From: a virus
Length of the DNA stretch: 64,000 bases
Virus record (IMG/VR): IMGVR_UViG_3300042154_002686
Span: 1-64,000 of that record
Strand: one strand, 5' to 3'
Part shown: piece after piece, positions 1 through 7,032 of the stretch
How the letters are laid out: each line of letters opens with the position of its first letter
Numbering within the stretch: the first letter of the stretch is position 1
Notes under the pieces: generated by a model
The model's input: only the letters and a program-made list of their open reading frames with translations
Database searches by the model: none
What the model was told of the DNA's origin: nothing
Translations under genes and position numbers: made by a program

Positions 1-240
1 CCCCTTGGCCTTTCGTAGAAGTTCAGCAAACTCCCAAGCCCGAAGGTCTTGTCTTTCGTGGCGTTCATCAAGGTCGATGATAGTCAAATCAATGGCCTTG
101 GTCAGCCGCTCGACCTCGGCCTTGAGTTGTTCCTTCTGGGTATCAAGAATCATGTAGTCCTCGTAAGCCACAAGCATGCCTTTAACATCAGTCTTGGCAA
201 CACCGTCTCCAATTGGGCTATATCGTTGTACTTCGCTCAC
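1..240 (-). CDS. Hypothetical protein, 3' end outside window
   Basis: An open frame starts at a GTG (240) that overlaps the TGA of the upstream gene (GTGA overlap) and stays open to the window edge, giving 80 visible codons. The product is charged and helical, with a Lys/Glu-rich stretch around residues 38 to 60 that could form a coiled coil. No family is recognised. The tight stop/start overlap places it last in a minus-strand run of small accessory genes, with translational coupling likely. Confidence 0.6.
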   Translation of the reverse strand, partial: MSEVQRYSPIGDGVAKTDVKGMLVAYEDYMILDTQKEQLKAEVERLTKAIDLTIIDLDERHERQDLRAWEFAELLRKAKG

Positions 241-443
241 TGCTTGTATCCCTCGCACATTTCAGACAGGCGGAAGGAAGCCTCATGGCAAGCCATGCGA
301 GCCTCTTCGTCCTTGAATGTGGCATGCTTGTTAATCATAGAAAGGAAATTAATCACTTCAGCCTTTAACTTTTCATTCTTTTCCACCTGCTCAATAAGAA
401 GGCTTTCTTGAATGAAGGTAACTTCTAGTGGCTTTTCCCTCAC
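237..443 (-). CDS. Small hypothetical helical protein
   Basis: This encodes 68 residues from a GTG start that overlaps the upstream stop by four bases (GTGA). The protein is rich in Glu, Lys and Ala and is probably all-helical, with no signal peptide, membrane segment or known motif. It belongs to a chain of overlapping minus-strand genes (1 to 1.26 kb) that are almost certainly co-translated. Function unknown. Confidence 0.6.
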   Translation of the reverse strand: MREKPLEVTFIQESLLIEQVEKNEKLKAEVINFLSMINKHATFKDEEARMACHEASFRLSEMCEGYKQ

Positions 444-745
444 TTGCTGTTCCTCAAGTCTGAATCAAAACCACGGGCTTTAGACCAATTGGTAAGTTCT
501 TCCTTATAATTTTTTGCACAAGCAAATTTTGCCGTCTTTGCGGCAAGTTTATCTCCAGCAATGCGAAGTGCAACAAGTTCTTTTGTCAATTGGGCCACCT
601 GCTCTTGGTGATTGGACTTAACCACCGTAAGGTGGTCTTGGTACTCGTCAGCACGAAGCCAGTACCCATCAATTGCATTATCTGGAGCCTTTGTAATAAC
701 AAATTGTCCAGTAATGTTAAACTTTCTCGGAAGAGGATAGTCCAT
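440..745 (-). CDS. Hypothetical protein
   Basis: This encodes 101 residues starting MDYPLPRKF. The N-terminal half looks globular (hydrophobic and aromatic residues around FNITGQFVIT and GYWL). Residues 42 to 75 form a likely coiled coil rich in Gln, Leu, Lys and Ala. It overlaps the next gene by four bases. No family is recognised. Confidence 0.65.
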   Translation of the reverse strand: MDYPLPRKFNITGQFVITKAPDNAIDGYWLRADEYQDHLTVVKSNHQEQVAQLTKELVALRIAGDKLAAKTAKFACAKNYKEELTNWSKARGFDSDLRNSK

Positions 746-746
746 T

Positions 747-1037
747 TTACTTTTTCTTTTTCTTTGCAGTTAGTTCCATGTTTTCTTTATGGAGTTTTTC
801 GTTGTTATTAGACAACTCACGGCAAAGTTCTCCCAGACGAATAACTTCCTTATTAAGGAATTCAAGGTGCTGGGCACGATATCCGTATCCTCCATTCTTC
901 ATCATTTCAACAATTGTGGCTTCCTTGTCGGCAATCGTCTTTTCACGCTCTTCAAGGACTCCGCACAACTTTGCATAAGCAAGTTGCATGTCACTTTTAG
1001 ACGGTGAGTTAAAAAAGTCTGTAATTTGTTTAATCAT
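747..1037 (-). CDS. Coiled-coil protein
   Basis: This encodes 96 residues dominated by Glu, Lys and Leu, ending in five lysines. Residues 28 to 90 have heptad-like spacing of Leu and Ile and probably form an extended coiled coil. Its start overlaps the stop of the upstream gene (1034 to 1255). Function unknown; an oligomerisation or nucleic-acid-contact role is only a guess from the basic tail. Confidence 0.65.
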   Translation of the reverse strand: MIKQITDFFNSPSKSDMQLAYAKLCGVLEEREKTIADKEATIVEMMKNGGYGYRAQHLEFLNKEVIRLGELCRELSNNNEKLHKENMELTAKKKKK

Positions 1038-1255
1038 TTTTGTGGTTTTGGTTGGTGGTTGTTTTTAATCAGCCATTGCTCTCGGTCAAAAGAGTCATCG
1101 CATACATCCATCATAGCATAAAACTGCTTGGAGTCAAGCGAAACCGAATACTTTATTCCGTCCTTAGTCTGAGTCATTTGATAACTCTTTGACTGAAAGC
1201 AATACCCCCACTTGGGGGGCTTGTCTGATATTTTCTTAGCCGTGGCCTTAGCCAT
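1034..1255 (-). CDS. Small hypothetical protein
   Basis: This encodes 73 residues with a basic N-terminus (MAKATAKKISDKPPKWGYC) followed by a compact segment with an aromatic core. It shares one base with the histone-fold candidate upstream (its start and that gene's stop meet at 1255). No family is recognised. Confidence 0.6.
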   Translation of the reverse strand: MAKATAKKISDKPPKWGYCFQSKSYQMTQTKDGIKYSVSLDSKQFYAMMDVCDDSFDREQWLIKNNHQPKPQK

Positions 1256-1461
1256 TAAGCGTTGCCAAGGATATATCCAGCGACAGCGGCATCGAGCGTC
1301 TTCTTGCCACCGTTGTGTTCCTTACAGGCAAGGAGAACCTTGCTTTCGACATAGCGGTCTAACGCCATGGCAAAGTCTGCGGAGATACGCTTTCCGTGGC
1401 TCTTTGCGAACTTACGGATGGTGGAGGTCTTAACATATGTGGTTTTAGTGGATGAGGCCAT
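1255..1461 (-). CDS. Putative histone-fold DNA-binding protein
   Basis: This encodes 68 residues, the size of single-histone bacterial and archaeal proteins. The predicted layout is a short helix (about 12 to 21), a loop with GKRIS (23 to 27), a long central helix (about 28 to 48), a second loop with GGKKT (51 to 55), and a third helix (56 to 65). The spacing and the G-(K/R)-R-(I/V)-S and G-(R/K)-K-T loop signatures match those of histone-fold proteins, where they contact DNA. The role would be DNA binding or architecture. This is inferred by eye from pattern and length; no alignment was run. An unrelated three-helix protein is the alternative. Confidence 0.55.
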   Translation of the reverse strand: MASSTKTTYVKTSTIRKFAKSHGKRISADFAMALDRYVESKVLLACKEHNGGKKTLDAAVAGYILGNA

Positions 1462-1488
1462 TTGGTTTTGTTGGTTTGGGGTTAAAAA

Positions 1489-1755
1489 TTAGATATATCG
1501 GTCGGATTTCATAAATTCATCGACCCACGCATTGGCTTCTTGGCTTTCTTCCCAAGTGTATGTGGGGAGCATCAAGAACGAAGCGTACCACTTGTCAATA
1601 TCAACTTGACTTGGAGTTTGACGCTTTTGGTATCCGTCAATAATCTTGCTTCCTCGCAGAATTAGAGTTTGGATTTTGTGCCTCATGTGGAGGCACTTTT
1701 CTTCGAGTTTGGCGTTTTCAGCCTTTAGTGATTCAATTGTTTCTTGGTCGTTCAT
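1489..1755 (-). CDS. Hypothetical protein with N-terminal coiled coil
   Basis: This encodes 88 residues from the ATG at 1755. An in-frame start 51 bases further upstream exists but lies on the upstream promoter. TTGACA (1791 to 1796), a 17-bp spacer and ATTATG (1768 to 1773) put transcription start near 1761, so only the internal ATG fits. Residues 4 to 35 look coiled-coil (Glu, Lys, Leu). The C-terminal part is rich in Trp and Tyr. Function unknown. Confidence 0.65.
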   Translation of the reverse strand: MNDQETIESLKAENAKLEEKCLHMRHKIQTLILRGSKIIDGYQKRQTPSQVDIDKWYASFLMLPTYTWEESQEANAWVDEFMKSDRYI

Positions 1756-1767
1756 GGTGTAACGACA

Positions 1768-1796
1768 CATAATGCAAATTTTTGCAGTCTTGTCAA
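1768..1796 (-). promoter_or_regulatory. Sigma70-like promoter
   Basis: A consensus -35 TTGACA (1791 to 1796) is followed by a 17-bp spacer and -10 ATTATG (1768 to 1773). The predicted start is about 6 bases before the ATG at 1755. Confidence 0.6.
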
Positions 1797-1806
1797 GCGA
1801 AAACAA

Positions 1807-2151
1807 TCAGTCCCCGCAGTAGTCATCACGGGGGTCGTCGTAATCGTCATTCCTGTCCGAGATATCAACGCTCTCCATCTCCTTGTATACCAAGTCGGAT
1901 ATGGCATCCTCAAGACGCAGGTTGAGGGCAATGTCAGCCACCTCCTCTGTCGTGCCGTCTTCGTGGCACAGGGAGGCCGTAATGCTCCATCCCGTGGGTG
2001 TGGCGTAGTCGTGTCCAGAGTCAAAGCCCTTAGCCCCCCAGTATTCGTATGCCCCAATGCCGTCATTATCCAACTCGTATTCGACAGTAACGCCAATAGA
2101 GTAGAATTTTCCCTCGTATTCAAACGAGTCGATTTCAAAGTCGTGAGTCAT
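1807..2151 (-). CDS. Acidic hypothetical protein
   Basis: This encodes 114 residues, strongly acidic, with an Asp-rich C-terminus (from about residue 93: Asp, Asn, Tyr and Arg, ending CGD). The N-terminal 75 residues look like a small beta-rich domain (alternating hydrophobics around GKFYSIGVTVEYEL). It is preceded by its own predicted promoter (2172 to 2199) and a gene-free gap of about 160 bp. No family is recognised. Confidence 0.65.
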   Translation of the reverse strand: MTHDFEIDSFEYEGKFYSIGVTVEYELDNDGIGAYEYWGAKGFDSGHDYATPTGWSITASLCHEDGTTEEVADIALNLRLEDAISDLVYKEMESVDISDRNDDYDDPRDDYCGD

Positions 2152-2171
2152 GGTTTTGATTGATGAAAGCC

Positions 2172-2199
2172 AGTGTATGCTGTTTTTCTAAAAAAGCAA
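2172..2199 (-). promoter_or_regulatory. Promoter resembling right-arm promoters
   Basis: TTGCTT (2194 to 2199), a 16-bp spacer and TACACT (2172 to 2177) lie upstream of the 2151 start. The spacer contains TTTTAGAAAAACAG, almost identical to the promoter before the gene at 54718, which links left- and right-arm regulation. Confidence 0.5.
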
Positions 2200-2237
2200 G
2201 CACCAATCTTCACTTTCTCAAGGGGTTGCGAATTTGC

Positions 2238-2266
2238 TTGACACGAACAAGGAAGGTCTGTATAAT
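2238..2266 (+). promoter_or_regulatory. Perfect-consensus promoter facing rightwards, no plus gene downstream
   Basis: TTGACA (2238 to 2243), a 17-bp spacer and TATAAT (2261 to 2266) match both hexamers exactly. The next plus-strand gene is 5.5 kb away. A short hairpin (GCAC-TGCC-GTAA-GGCA-T-GTGC, about 2287 to 2307) lies just downstream. It may drive a small or antisense RNA against 2313 to 2924. Confidence 0.55.
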
Positions 2267-2312
2267 TGATTCTTAATCACTTTACAAGCACTGCCGTAAG
2301 GCATGTGCGACC

Positions 2313-2435
2313 TTATCTAAGCACATCATCATCAATATCATAATCCTCGTCAAACCAGTACTCTTGGCTATCTTCATCATAGTCATCTGAAGACGACCAC
2401 CCAGAATCATTGTCCTCTTCATCATCTGGGTCCAT
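2313..2435 (-). CDS. Very acidic 40-residue miniprotein
   Basis: ATG at 2435 overlaps the TAA of the upstream SWIM gene by one base (TAATG) and the frame ends at TAA 2313 to 2315. Of its 40 residues more than half are Asp or Glu, interspersed with Trp, Tyr and Ser. Such composition can mimic DNA surface charge, as in known phage DNA-mimic inhibitors, but nothing beyond composition supports that role. The stop/start overlap supports it being translated. Confidence 0.55.
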   Translation of the reverse strand: MDPDDEEDNDSGWSSSDDYDEDSQEYWFDEDYDIDDDVLR

Positions 2436-2701
2436 TATAGAGAGAGGTTATTGGCTTTCATAAATGCCTTACAGGCATTTATATGTTTACACTGATAAGG
2501 CTTCATCCATAAGAAATAGTCCTTCTGCCTGTACTCCCAGTCCTCACATGAGCACTCGTACCTGCCATCGTTCTCAAGCAGGTCTACAAGGTGAACTACA
2601 TCCTCACGGGACTCGCTCCACACAAGAAACCTGTGTGTGCAGTCATAAAACTCTACCTCAAGGCTCTTGTGTGACGATGATTGGGGCTTTCTTTCCAGCA
2701 T
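2435..2701 (-). CDS. SWIM-type zinc finger protein
   Basis: This encodes 88 residues. Residues 48 to 75 contain C50-x-C52, a spacer with several aromatics, then C71-x-H73, the CxCx(n)CxH signature of SWIM zinc fingers, which mediate DNA or protein binding. The N-terminal 47 residues form a small beta-rich segment. It overlaps the upstream gene by 44 bases and the downstream acidic miniprotein by one base, so the three genes are probably co-translated. The specific partner is unknown. Confidence 0.65.
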   Translation of the reverse strand: MLERKPQSSSHKSLEVEFYDCTHRFLVWSESREDVVHLVDLLENDGRYECSCEDWEYRQKDYFLWMKPYQCKHINACKAFMKANNLSL

Positions 2702-2924
2702 ATGCTATGCCTCGGACTGTATTGTATTCGTAGAATTCAAGGGCTTCATCATAGTCCATTCCGTCATTTTCTTGGAGAGACATGAGAATCTTAGATTCAG
2801 AGTAAACAATAAGTCCTTCACTTGAGAGGCCAATGATGGCCTCGTCAAAGGTTGATGCTGGTTCAAGTCTTAATGCCTTTGGGTCAGCGTTTTCAAGGAG
2901 TTCTTTAATTCTTTCTTTGCTCAT
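2658..2924 (-). CDS. Conserved phage hypothetical protein
   Basis: This encodes 88 residues with the pattern FDEAIIGL, then VYSESKIL, then GMDYDEALEFYEYN. That arrangement resembles a small acidic family often seen in phage genomes, with unknown role. It is the first gene of the overlapping set leading to the SWIM protein. Confidence 0.7.
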   Translation of the reverse strand: MSKERIKELLENADPKALRLEPASTFDEAIIGLSSEGLIVYSESKILMSLQENDGMDYDEALEFYEYNTVRGIAYAGKKAPIIVTQEP

Positions 2925-2930
2925 TATGGT

Positions 2931-3209
2931 TCAAATTTCAACTTTTCTGTAGCCTTCACGCCAGAGCGTCTTGGATATCAAATTAGATATACGCTCAATT
3001 CCTTCTTCGGTAATCTCTGGCTGTGCTTCGTGCAGTATTTCGTGAACAAGCGTGTCAATCATTTCGCTAGGTTCCTGGCGAGGGTCAATCTTGATACAGC
3101 CTTTATCCCAAGTTCCAAACGGAGTCTTAGATGTTCCGCACTTGCGGAGTTTCGGCCTCGATGACCCAAGTTTCGTATAAACGACCTTGGGCAGTTCGTC
3201 ATCCTTCAT
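2931..3209 (-). CDS. Putative HExxH metallopeptidase
   Basis: From the ATG at 3209 the product is 92 residues. HEILH lies at about residues 56 to 60, preceded by a hydrophobic DTLV and followed by a Glu-rich helix (TEEGIERIS) that could give the third zinc ligand. This is the gluzincin-type active-site arrangement seen in small SprT-like and ImmA-like phage proteins. In-frame starts at 3227 and 3248 exist but overlap the upstream gene more deeply; 3209 has an AAGAAG-like sequence ahead of it and only an 11-base overlap. Substrate unknown. Confidence 0.65.
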   Translation of the reverse strand: MKDDELPKVVYTKLGSSRPKLRKCGTSKTPFGTWDKGCIKIDPRQEPSEMIDTLVHEILHEAQPEITEEGIERISNLISKTLWREGYRKVEI

Positions 3210-3441
3210 CTTGGATAACTTCTTCATACGGAAGGTCTGGGTCAACATGCCAATAAGAAAGCATCTTGCATTTTAAACAAATGCTTGATGCCCTCCACAT
3301 TTTGCACACCGAGCCAGTATAAAGGTCTGTTCTTTTTGCTATGTTTACTGTCGCAAACGCCCAAGACTTATCCCCACAATACTCACACTCTGAATCTGGC
3401 TGAATATTCATAGTTATATTGTATTTGGGGAAGTCGCTCAC
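3199..3441 (-). CDS. Small zinc-ribbon protein
   Basis: This encodes 80 residues with CEYC near residue 19 and CLKC near residue 56, two CxxC knuckles consistent with one structural zinc. The spacing is that of zinc-ribbon or rubredoxin-like folds. It overlaps the upstream gene by four bases and the metallopeptidase downstream. Function unknown; a nucleic-acid or protein-binding adaptor is plausible. Confidence 0.65.
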   Translation of the reverse strand: MSDFPKYNITMNIQPDSECEYCGDKSWAFATVNIAKRTDLYTGSVCKMWRASSICLKCKMLSYWHVDPDLPYEEVIQDEG

Positions 3442-3824
3442 TGTCTGGCTGAATGTCTACTCGGCACATAATTAAGTGCCTTAAGGTGCTTATCTCTCAT
3501 AACCCTTGATGTTTCAGCGTCCTTTGCCAACGGCTTGACTATGGTCTTTCCAGCAATCGTGACCTTTAAATAGAAGATACCACGGGGGTCTGGCTTAATC
3601 ATATGATGGTTCTCCCTGTTGACGACAACATTTGGGTCGGTTGGAGTCGGGGCGATTTCAATACGCTTCCCATTTGCGTCAAACTCATACTCTGTACCTG
3701 CACGGAGGAGTTGCTGAAGACGCTCTGCGGTAAAGCCGAGGTAGTTGCCTCTGAACTTTTGTTCATCAGTAACTGGGCGTTCTTTGCCGCCAACGAATGG
3801 ATTTAATTGTTCTTGGTTATTCAT
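3438..3824 (-). CDS. Hypothetical protein
   Basis: This encodes 128 residues, soluble and basic towards the C-terminus (RDKHLKALNYVPSRHSARQ). The middle has a beta-rich stretch (GIFYLKVTIAGKTIVKPL). It overlaps the upstream gene by eight bases. No family is recognised. Confidence 0.65.
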   Translation of the reverse strand: MNNQEQLNPFVGGKERPVTDEQKFRGNYLGFTAERLQQLLRAGTEYEFDANGKRIEIAPTPTDPNVVVNRENHHMIKPDPRGIFYLKVTIAGKTIVKPLAKDAETSRVMRDKHLKALNYVPSRHSARQ

Positions 3825-4041
3825 TTGGATATTTTTGGGAAATTTTTTGTTTAAGTTCTTCGCAGTGCTTGAAGACTAACTCGTCACGGTCTGCAATCTG
3901 CTGTTCAAGGAATACAATTCTCTTGTAAAGCACATCAACAAGGTCTCTGTTTTCCAGTGCCATTTCGATGACTTCTGGTCTGCAAGCCAGCAATACTGCG
4001 GCGGCTTCAATTGAGCATGAGGTATTTTTGATTAACGACAT
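3817..4041 (-). CDS. Small hypothetical helical protein
   Basis: This encodes 74 residues. Two predicted helices, with hydrophobic residues in heptad-like spacing (VLYKRIVFLEQQIADRDELV), suggest a short coiled coil. It lies 22 bp after the ParB-like gene. Function unknown. Confidence 0.6.
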   Translation of the reverse strand: MSLIKNTSCSIEAAAVLLACRPEVIEMALENRDLVDVLYKRIVFLEQQIADRDELVFKHCEELKQKISQKYPNE

Positions 4042-4063
4042 TGTAAATGTTTTTTAAAAATTG

Positions 4064-4834
4064 TCAAGCCGATTCTTCATCAGACTTCTTTTTCTTCTTT
4101 TTCTTGGGCTTCTCAACGGTCTCAACAAGGCCAATCTCGTTTTTCTGCTGGGATTCCATTTCGGAAAACCACTTAAGCGAGTCCTCATTCTGCTTTTTGT
4201 TGTTTTCAATCACTTCCTTGCCGTCAACAAAATCCCAAAGAGTGGGGATGCGTGTTCTTCCAGACTCGGCAGGGAACCAAGCCTCAGAGTAAGCCCAGTT
4301 TTCAACATCCTTTGCCTCAAACATGTCCGACTTCATTAGAAGTTGGATTTCGTCAAATGTAGCACCAATGTCCGTTGCCAACTTATCCATTGGGATTTTA
4401 TGGGTTTCGACTAATTCACGGACATACTCGCTCATTCGGAACGCAAGGTGCGTACCCTTGGCTCGATTAATACGAACGGTAATAATCATGGCCTCAACAT
4501 CAGTAATGTCAAGGATGGCACAAGGAACCTTGCCGTGGTACTTTGAACGAAGGCTGGGGGAAAGGCGACTGAGCGTCCAGCGATGGAAGCCGTCAATGAT
4601 TACATTGTTCTTGTTTACAAGGATTGGCTGAATCCATCCAGTCAGAAGGATAGAACGCTCAATGAGGTTCATTTCTGCATTCATAACCCTGTTTGGGTTA
4701 TAGTGATTGGCTACGAGTTTGTCGCAGTCAATCCACTGGATATTCTCGACAGGCTCGAGTGTGCGTGGTGTGTTGGTCATAGAAGTTTTGTCCATTCCTT
4801 TTGGCTCTTGCGGTAAGGGAGAAGAAGTTTCCAT
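4064..4834 (-). CDS. ParB/Srx-domain protein, IbrB-like
   Basis: This encodes up to 256 residues. An N-terminal ParB-like domain is visible around residues 32 to 120, with the signature GWIQPILVNKNNVIIDGFHRW-like stretch (about 66 to 86) holding the conserved G-(F/H)-H-R. The C-terminus ends in a lysine run. In IbrA/IbrB-type pairs a ParB-like protein partners the PAPS-reductase-like protein encoded just upstream. The start at 4834 has a good AAGAGG ribosome site but overlaps the partner by 58 bases; an internal ATG at 4780 would give a four-base ATGA overlap. Exact activity unknown. Confidence 0.75.
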   Translation of the reverse strand: METSSPLPQEPKGMDKTSMTNTPRTLEPVENIQWIDCDKLVANHYNPNRVMNAEMNLIERSILLTGWIQPILVNKNNVIIDGFHRWTLSRLSPSLRSKYHGKVPCAILDITDVEAMIITVRINRAKGTHLAFRMSEYVRELVETHKIPMDKLATDIGATFDEIQLLMKSDMFEAKDVENWAYSEAWFPAESGRTRIPTLWDFVDGKEVIENNKKQNEDSLKWFSEMESQQKNEIGLVETVEKPKKKKKKKSDEESA

Positions 4835-5865
4835 ATCTGTCCTCTTACGAAATATTTAAGCACATAGTCAAACGGATAATTATTCATGTCCTTGTTTCTT
4901 TCAGACTCGCTCAATTTTCCAATCTGCGTGAGTCTATGGAGGGCCAAGTCTCTGGACTTGCCCTCTTCGTAGTGCTCCACGATGTACTTGTGTATGCCAG
5001 CCCAATCCTTGCCGTATTTGGCTTGAACGCCAGCATCATTGCGAGACTCGGAGTATCTGTCGTGCGTTGCTTGGTCTGGGAAAATCTTAAGCAGTTGGTC
5101 GTAGAACTGTGGGTCAATCTGACGAAGTTTCTTGAGGTGACGAATCTTCTCTGGATGAAGGAATGGAGATGTTCTCAAGTCCATCTTTGCATAGAGTTGC
5201 CAGTCGTAGACCTTGCTGTACGGAAGTTTGTTGTCGTAAAGATACTTTAGAACATCTCGCTCTTCCCAGTCGTACATGGGCTTGCAGAGCGTTGCACTTT
5301 TAACGCCATTTGATTTGTTGATGTAGTTTTCAACAAGTTTATTAACTGAACCACGCCAGCGGAAACGGGACTCTGAGGCACGGATGCCGTTCATCTGGGC
5401 TACCTTGCCCGTGAACCACTGGCACTGATAACGCTCAATCTCGTCCGCCCACCATTCAAGGTTCCAAATGTCCTGTGTTGGACGAATGGCATATTCTGGT
5501 ATTGGACGCATCGTCTCACGGTTCTTGAAGTCCCACTGGCGATATTCAATGGGTTTGTCAAAGACATAGCGGAGAGAGGGTTCTGGTATAAGAAGGTGAT
5601 GCATACGCACCCAAGGGAAAGACGCATAGTGGCGGACAAAATCCACCGTATTACCAAGAGTAAACTCGTCATGTCTGAATACACAATTAACGAAGTTAAG
5701 ACCTCGCTCTTGTGCAACTTCCCAAGCAAGATGAGCGAGAACCTGTGAGTCCTTTCCTCCAGAAAATAGAACAATCGGAGTATCGTGCGTATCATAGATG
5801 TGGTGTATCCTTTCCTTTGCGGCAGTAAGGACATTTATCCCCATTGGGGATTTATATCGACTCAT
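4777..5865 (-). CDS. PAPS-reductase-family protein, IbrA-like
   Basis: This encodes 362 residues. SGGKDS (residues 35 to 40) is the PP-loop of adenine-nucleotide alpha hydrolases, and the rest matches the layout of phosphoadenosine phosphosulfate reductase-like proteins with a long C-terminal extension, as in IbrA. Family members activate a substrate by adenylation or handle adenylated sulfur. With the ParB-like neighbour they recur as a pair in phages and mobile elements, where roles in gene activation or nucleic-acid sulfur modification are discussed. The target here is unknown. Confidence 0.8.
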   Translation of the reverse strand: MSRYKSPMGINVLTAAKERIHHIYDTHDTPIVLFSGGKDSQVLAHLAWEVAQERGLNFVNCVFRHDEFTLGNTVDFVRHYASFPWVRMHHLLIPEPSLRYVFDKPIEYRQWDFKNRETMRPIPEYAIRPTQDIWNLEWWADEIERYQCQWFTGKVAQMNGIRASESRFRWRGSVNKLVENYINKSNGVKSATLCKPMYDWEERDVLKYLYDNKLPYSKVYDWQLYAKMDLRTSPFLHPEKIRHLKKLRQIDPQFYDQLLKIFPDQATHDRYSESRNDAGVQAKYGKDWAGIHKYIVEHYEEGKSRDLALHRLTQIGKLSESERNKDMNNYPFDYVLKYFVRGQIWKLLLPYRKSQKEWTKLL

Positions 5866-6173
5866 TTAATTTGAGAGATTGCGACTATTAGTTTATTGGC
5901 AAGAGTCCTTAATGTGGAAACATTGTAATTGACATACTCATCGTCTAACTGAAATGACAGTTCGCCAGCAATGTTTTGTGCGGTCTGTACCTTGTCCTTA
6001 CGAGCCTTATGCCTGTCTACGATATCAACTGCTTGCTCGTATGCAATGGAAACAATTGGAGAGGGGTAATCTTTGCCTTCTTTTTCAAGTTTGCTAATTC
6101 TTGCCTTTGCTCTTGCAACTTGGTGTCTGAGCAGTGTTTCCCCTTCTGACTTTGGGGTATAGTTATGCGGCAT
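5862..6173 (-). CDS. Hypothetical helical protein
   Basis: This encodes 103 residues, basic and predominantly helical, with a KARISKLEKEGKDYPSP segment and a C-terminal amphipathic helix. It overlaps the PAPS-reductase-like gene start by four bases, so it is likely co-translated with the IbrA/IbrB-like pair. No family is recognised. Confidence 0.6.
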   Translation of the reverse strand: MPHNYTPKSEGETLLRHQVARAKARISKLEKEGKDYPSPIVSIAYEQAVDIVDRHKARKDKVQTAQNIAGELSFQLDDEYVNYNVSTLRTLANKLIVAISQIK

Positions 6174-6402
6174 CTTCGGTCTTGTTTAGAACTTCGTCTT
6201 GGAGAAAGCGGTCAATACGCTCTCCGATAGTTCTGACCTTTGGGTACTTCTTTCTGCACAGTTTTATAAAGGCATAGAATCTCTTTAACTCTTCTTCCTC
6301 TTGGAATACGATATTGTATGCAACAACAGGTTTACCAATCCACCCGTGCTCTCCGCCAGTGGCAAAAGCATCGTTGTTCATAGTTGTTTCTTGATTATCC
6401 AT
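6163..6402 (-). CDS. Hypothetical protein
   Basis: This encodes 79 residues. A globular middle (WIGKPVVAYNIVFQEEEEL) is followed by a basic helix (RKKYPKVRTIGERIDRFL). It overlaps both neighbours by about ten bases. Function unknown. An internal ATG eight codons in is an alternative start. Confidence 0.6.
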   Translation of the reverse strand: MDNQETTMNNDAFATGGEHGWIGKPVVAYNIVFQEEEELKRFYAFIKLCRKKYPKVRTIGERIDRFLQDEVLNKTEDAA

Positions 6403-6808
6403 ATTTTGATGTTTTTATTGGGTTTGGACCATTATCTGTCTCTCGAAGGAGAGGCAGGTCAAATTTGTTAGCATAATGCTGTATGTCGTATCTGCTGATG
6501 TTGCATCCAGCCAACGGAGCATACTTTAGCGAAACTTCCGTTGCTGTCAAGTCTAATTCAAGACCTTCGGAGTAAGCCTTGATAATCCACTCCTGTCTAT
6601 CAGAGTTGATAGAGAAGTCTCGCCCGTTTGGGTTCTTTAATCCACGGGAACGCATATAAGCACGAAGTGCCGCTTCGGTTATGTTATACTTGACTGCGGT
6701 GTAGACAAGGCTTGACCCTTTGTTGTCAACAAGATGCTGATAAGCATCCTTGACAAGTTGCCTTCTTTTTTCCAAACTAAACCGCTGTTTAGTTTTTGAC
6801 TTGAACAT
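6395..6808 (-). CDS. Putative helix-turn-helix DNA-binding protein
   Basis: This encodes 137 residues. The first 60 residues resemble a psq- or transposase-type helix-turn-helix: a basic helix (LEKRRQLVKDAYQHLV), then VYTAVKYNITEAALRAYMRSR with the turn at residues 45 to 48. A second HTH-like unit may follow (ATEVSLKYAPLAGCNISRYDI). It lacks transposase catalytic residues, so a small regulator is the better guess. Confidence 0.55.
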   Translation of the reverse strand: MFKSKTKQRFSLEKRRQLVKDAYQHLVDNKGSSLVYTAVKYNITEAALRAYMRSRGLKNPNGRDFSINSDRQEWIIKAYSEGLELDLTATEVSLKYAPLAGCNISRYDIQHYANKFDLPLLRETDNGPNPIKTSKYG

Positions 6809-6812
6809 CGTT

Positions 6813-7031
6813 TTACTTGAACCTGTCGTTCTTCAAGGCTTCAACCTTTTCTTCTGGAGTCATCTTGGCAAACTGTTGCCACATCTTTGTAAGTCTAATC
6901 GTGTAAAGCGTTGTTGAAAACACTTGATAAAGGGTGTAAGCCCCCATAAGGAAGCAAGCCAAAAACATGATTCCGCCACAGTAGATTAAAATCTTGGCTA
7001 CGAATGTAAAGACAAATGTCAGTTCTTCCAT
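6813..7031 (-). CDS. Small membrane protein
   Basis: This encodes 72 residues. Residues 5 to 40 are continuously hydrophobic and could form one long or two short transmembrane helices. The C-terminal half is charged and helical (KMTPEEKVEALKNDRFK), probably cytoplasmic. No family is recognised. Confidence 0.6.
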   Translation of the reverse strand: MEELTFVFTFVAKILIYCGGIMFLACFLMGAYTLYQVFSTTLYTIRLTKMWQQFAKMTPEEKVEALKNDRFK

Positions 7032-7032
7032 T

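Noticed and set aside
2158-2312. Small gene in the gap at 2.16 to 2.31 kb
   Set aside because: No start-to-stop frame of useful length with protein-like composition was found on either strand; the gap is better explained by promoters and a hairpin.
4041-4067. TTGACA-16-TACAAT promoter for the 3817 to 4041 gene
   Set aside because: The -10 overlaps the ATG, which would put transcription start inside the gene; the gene is probably read from upstream.
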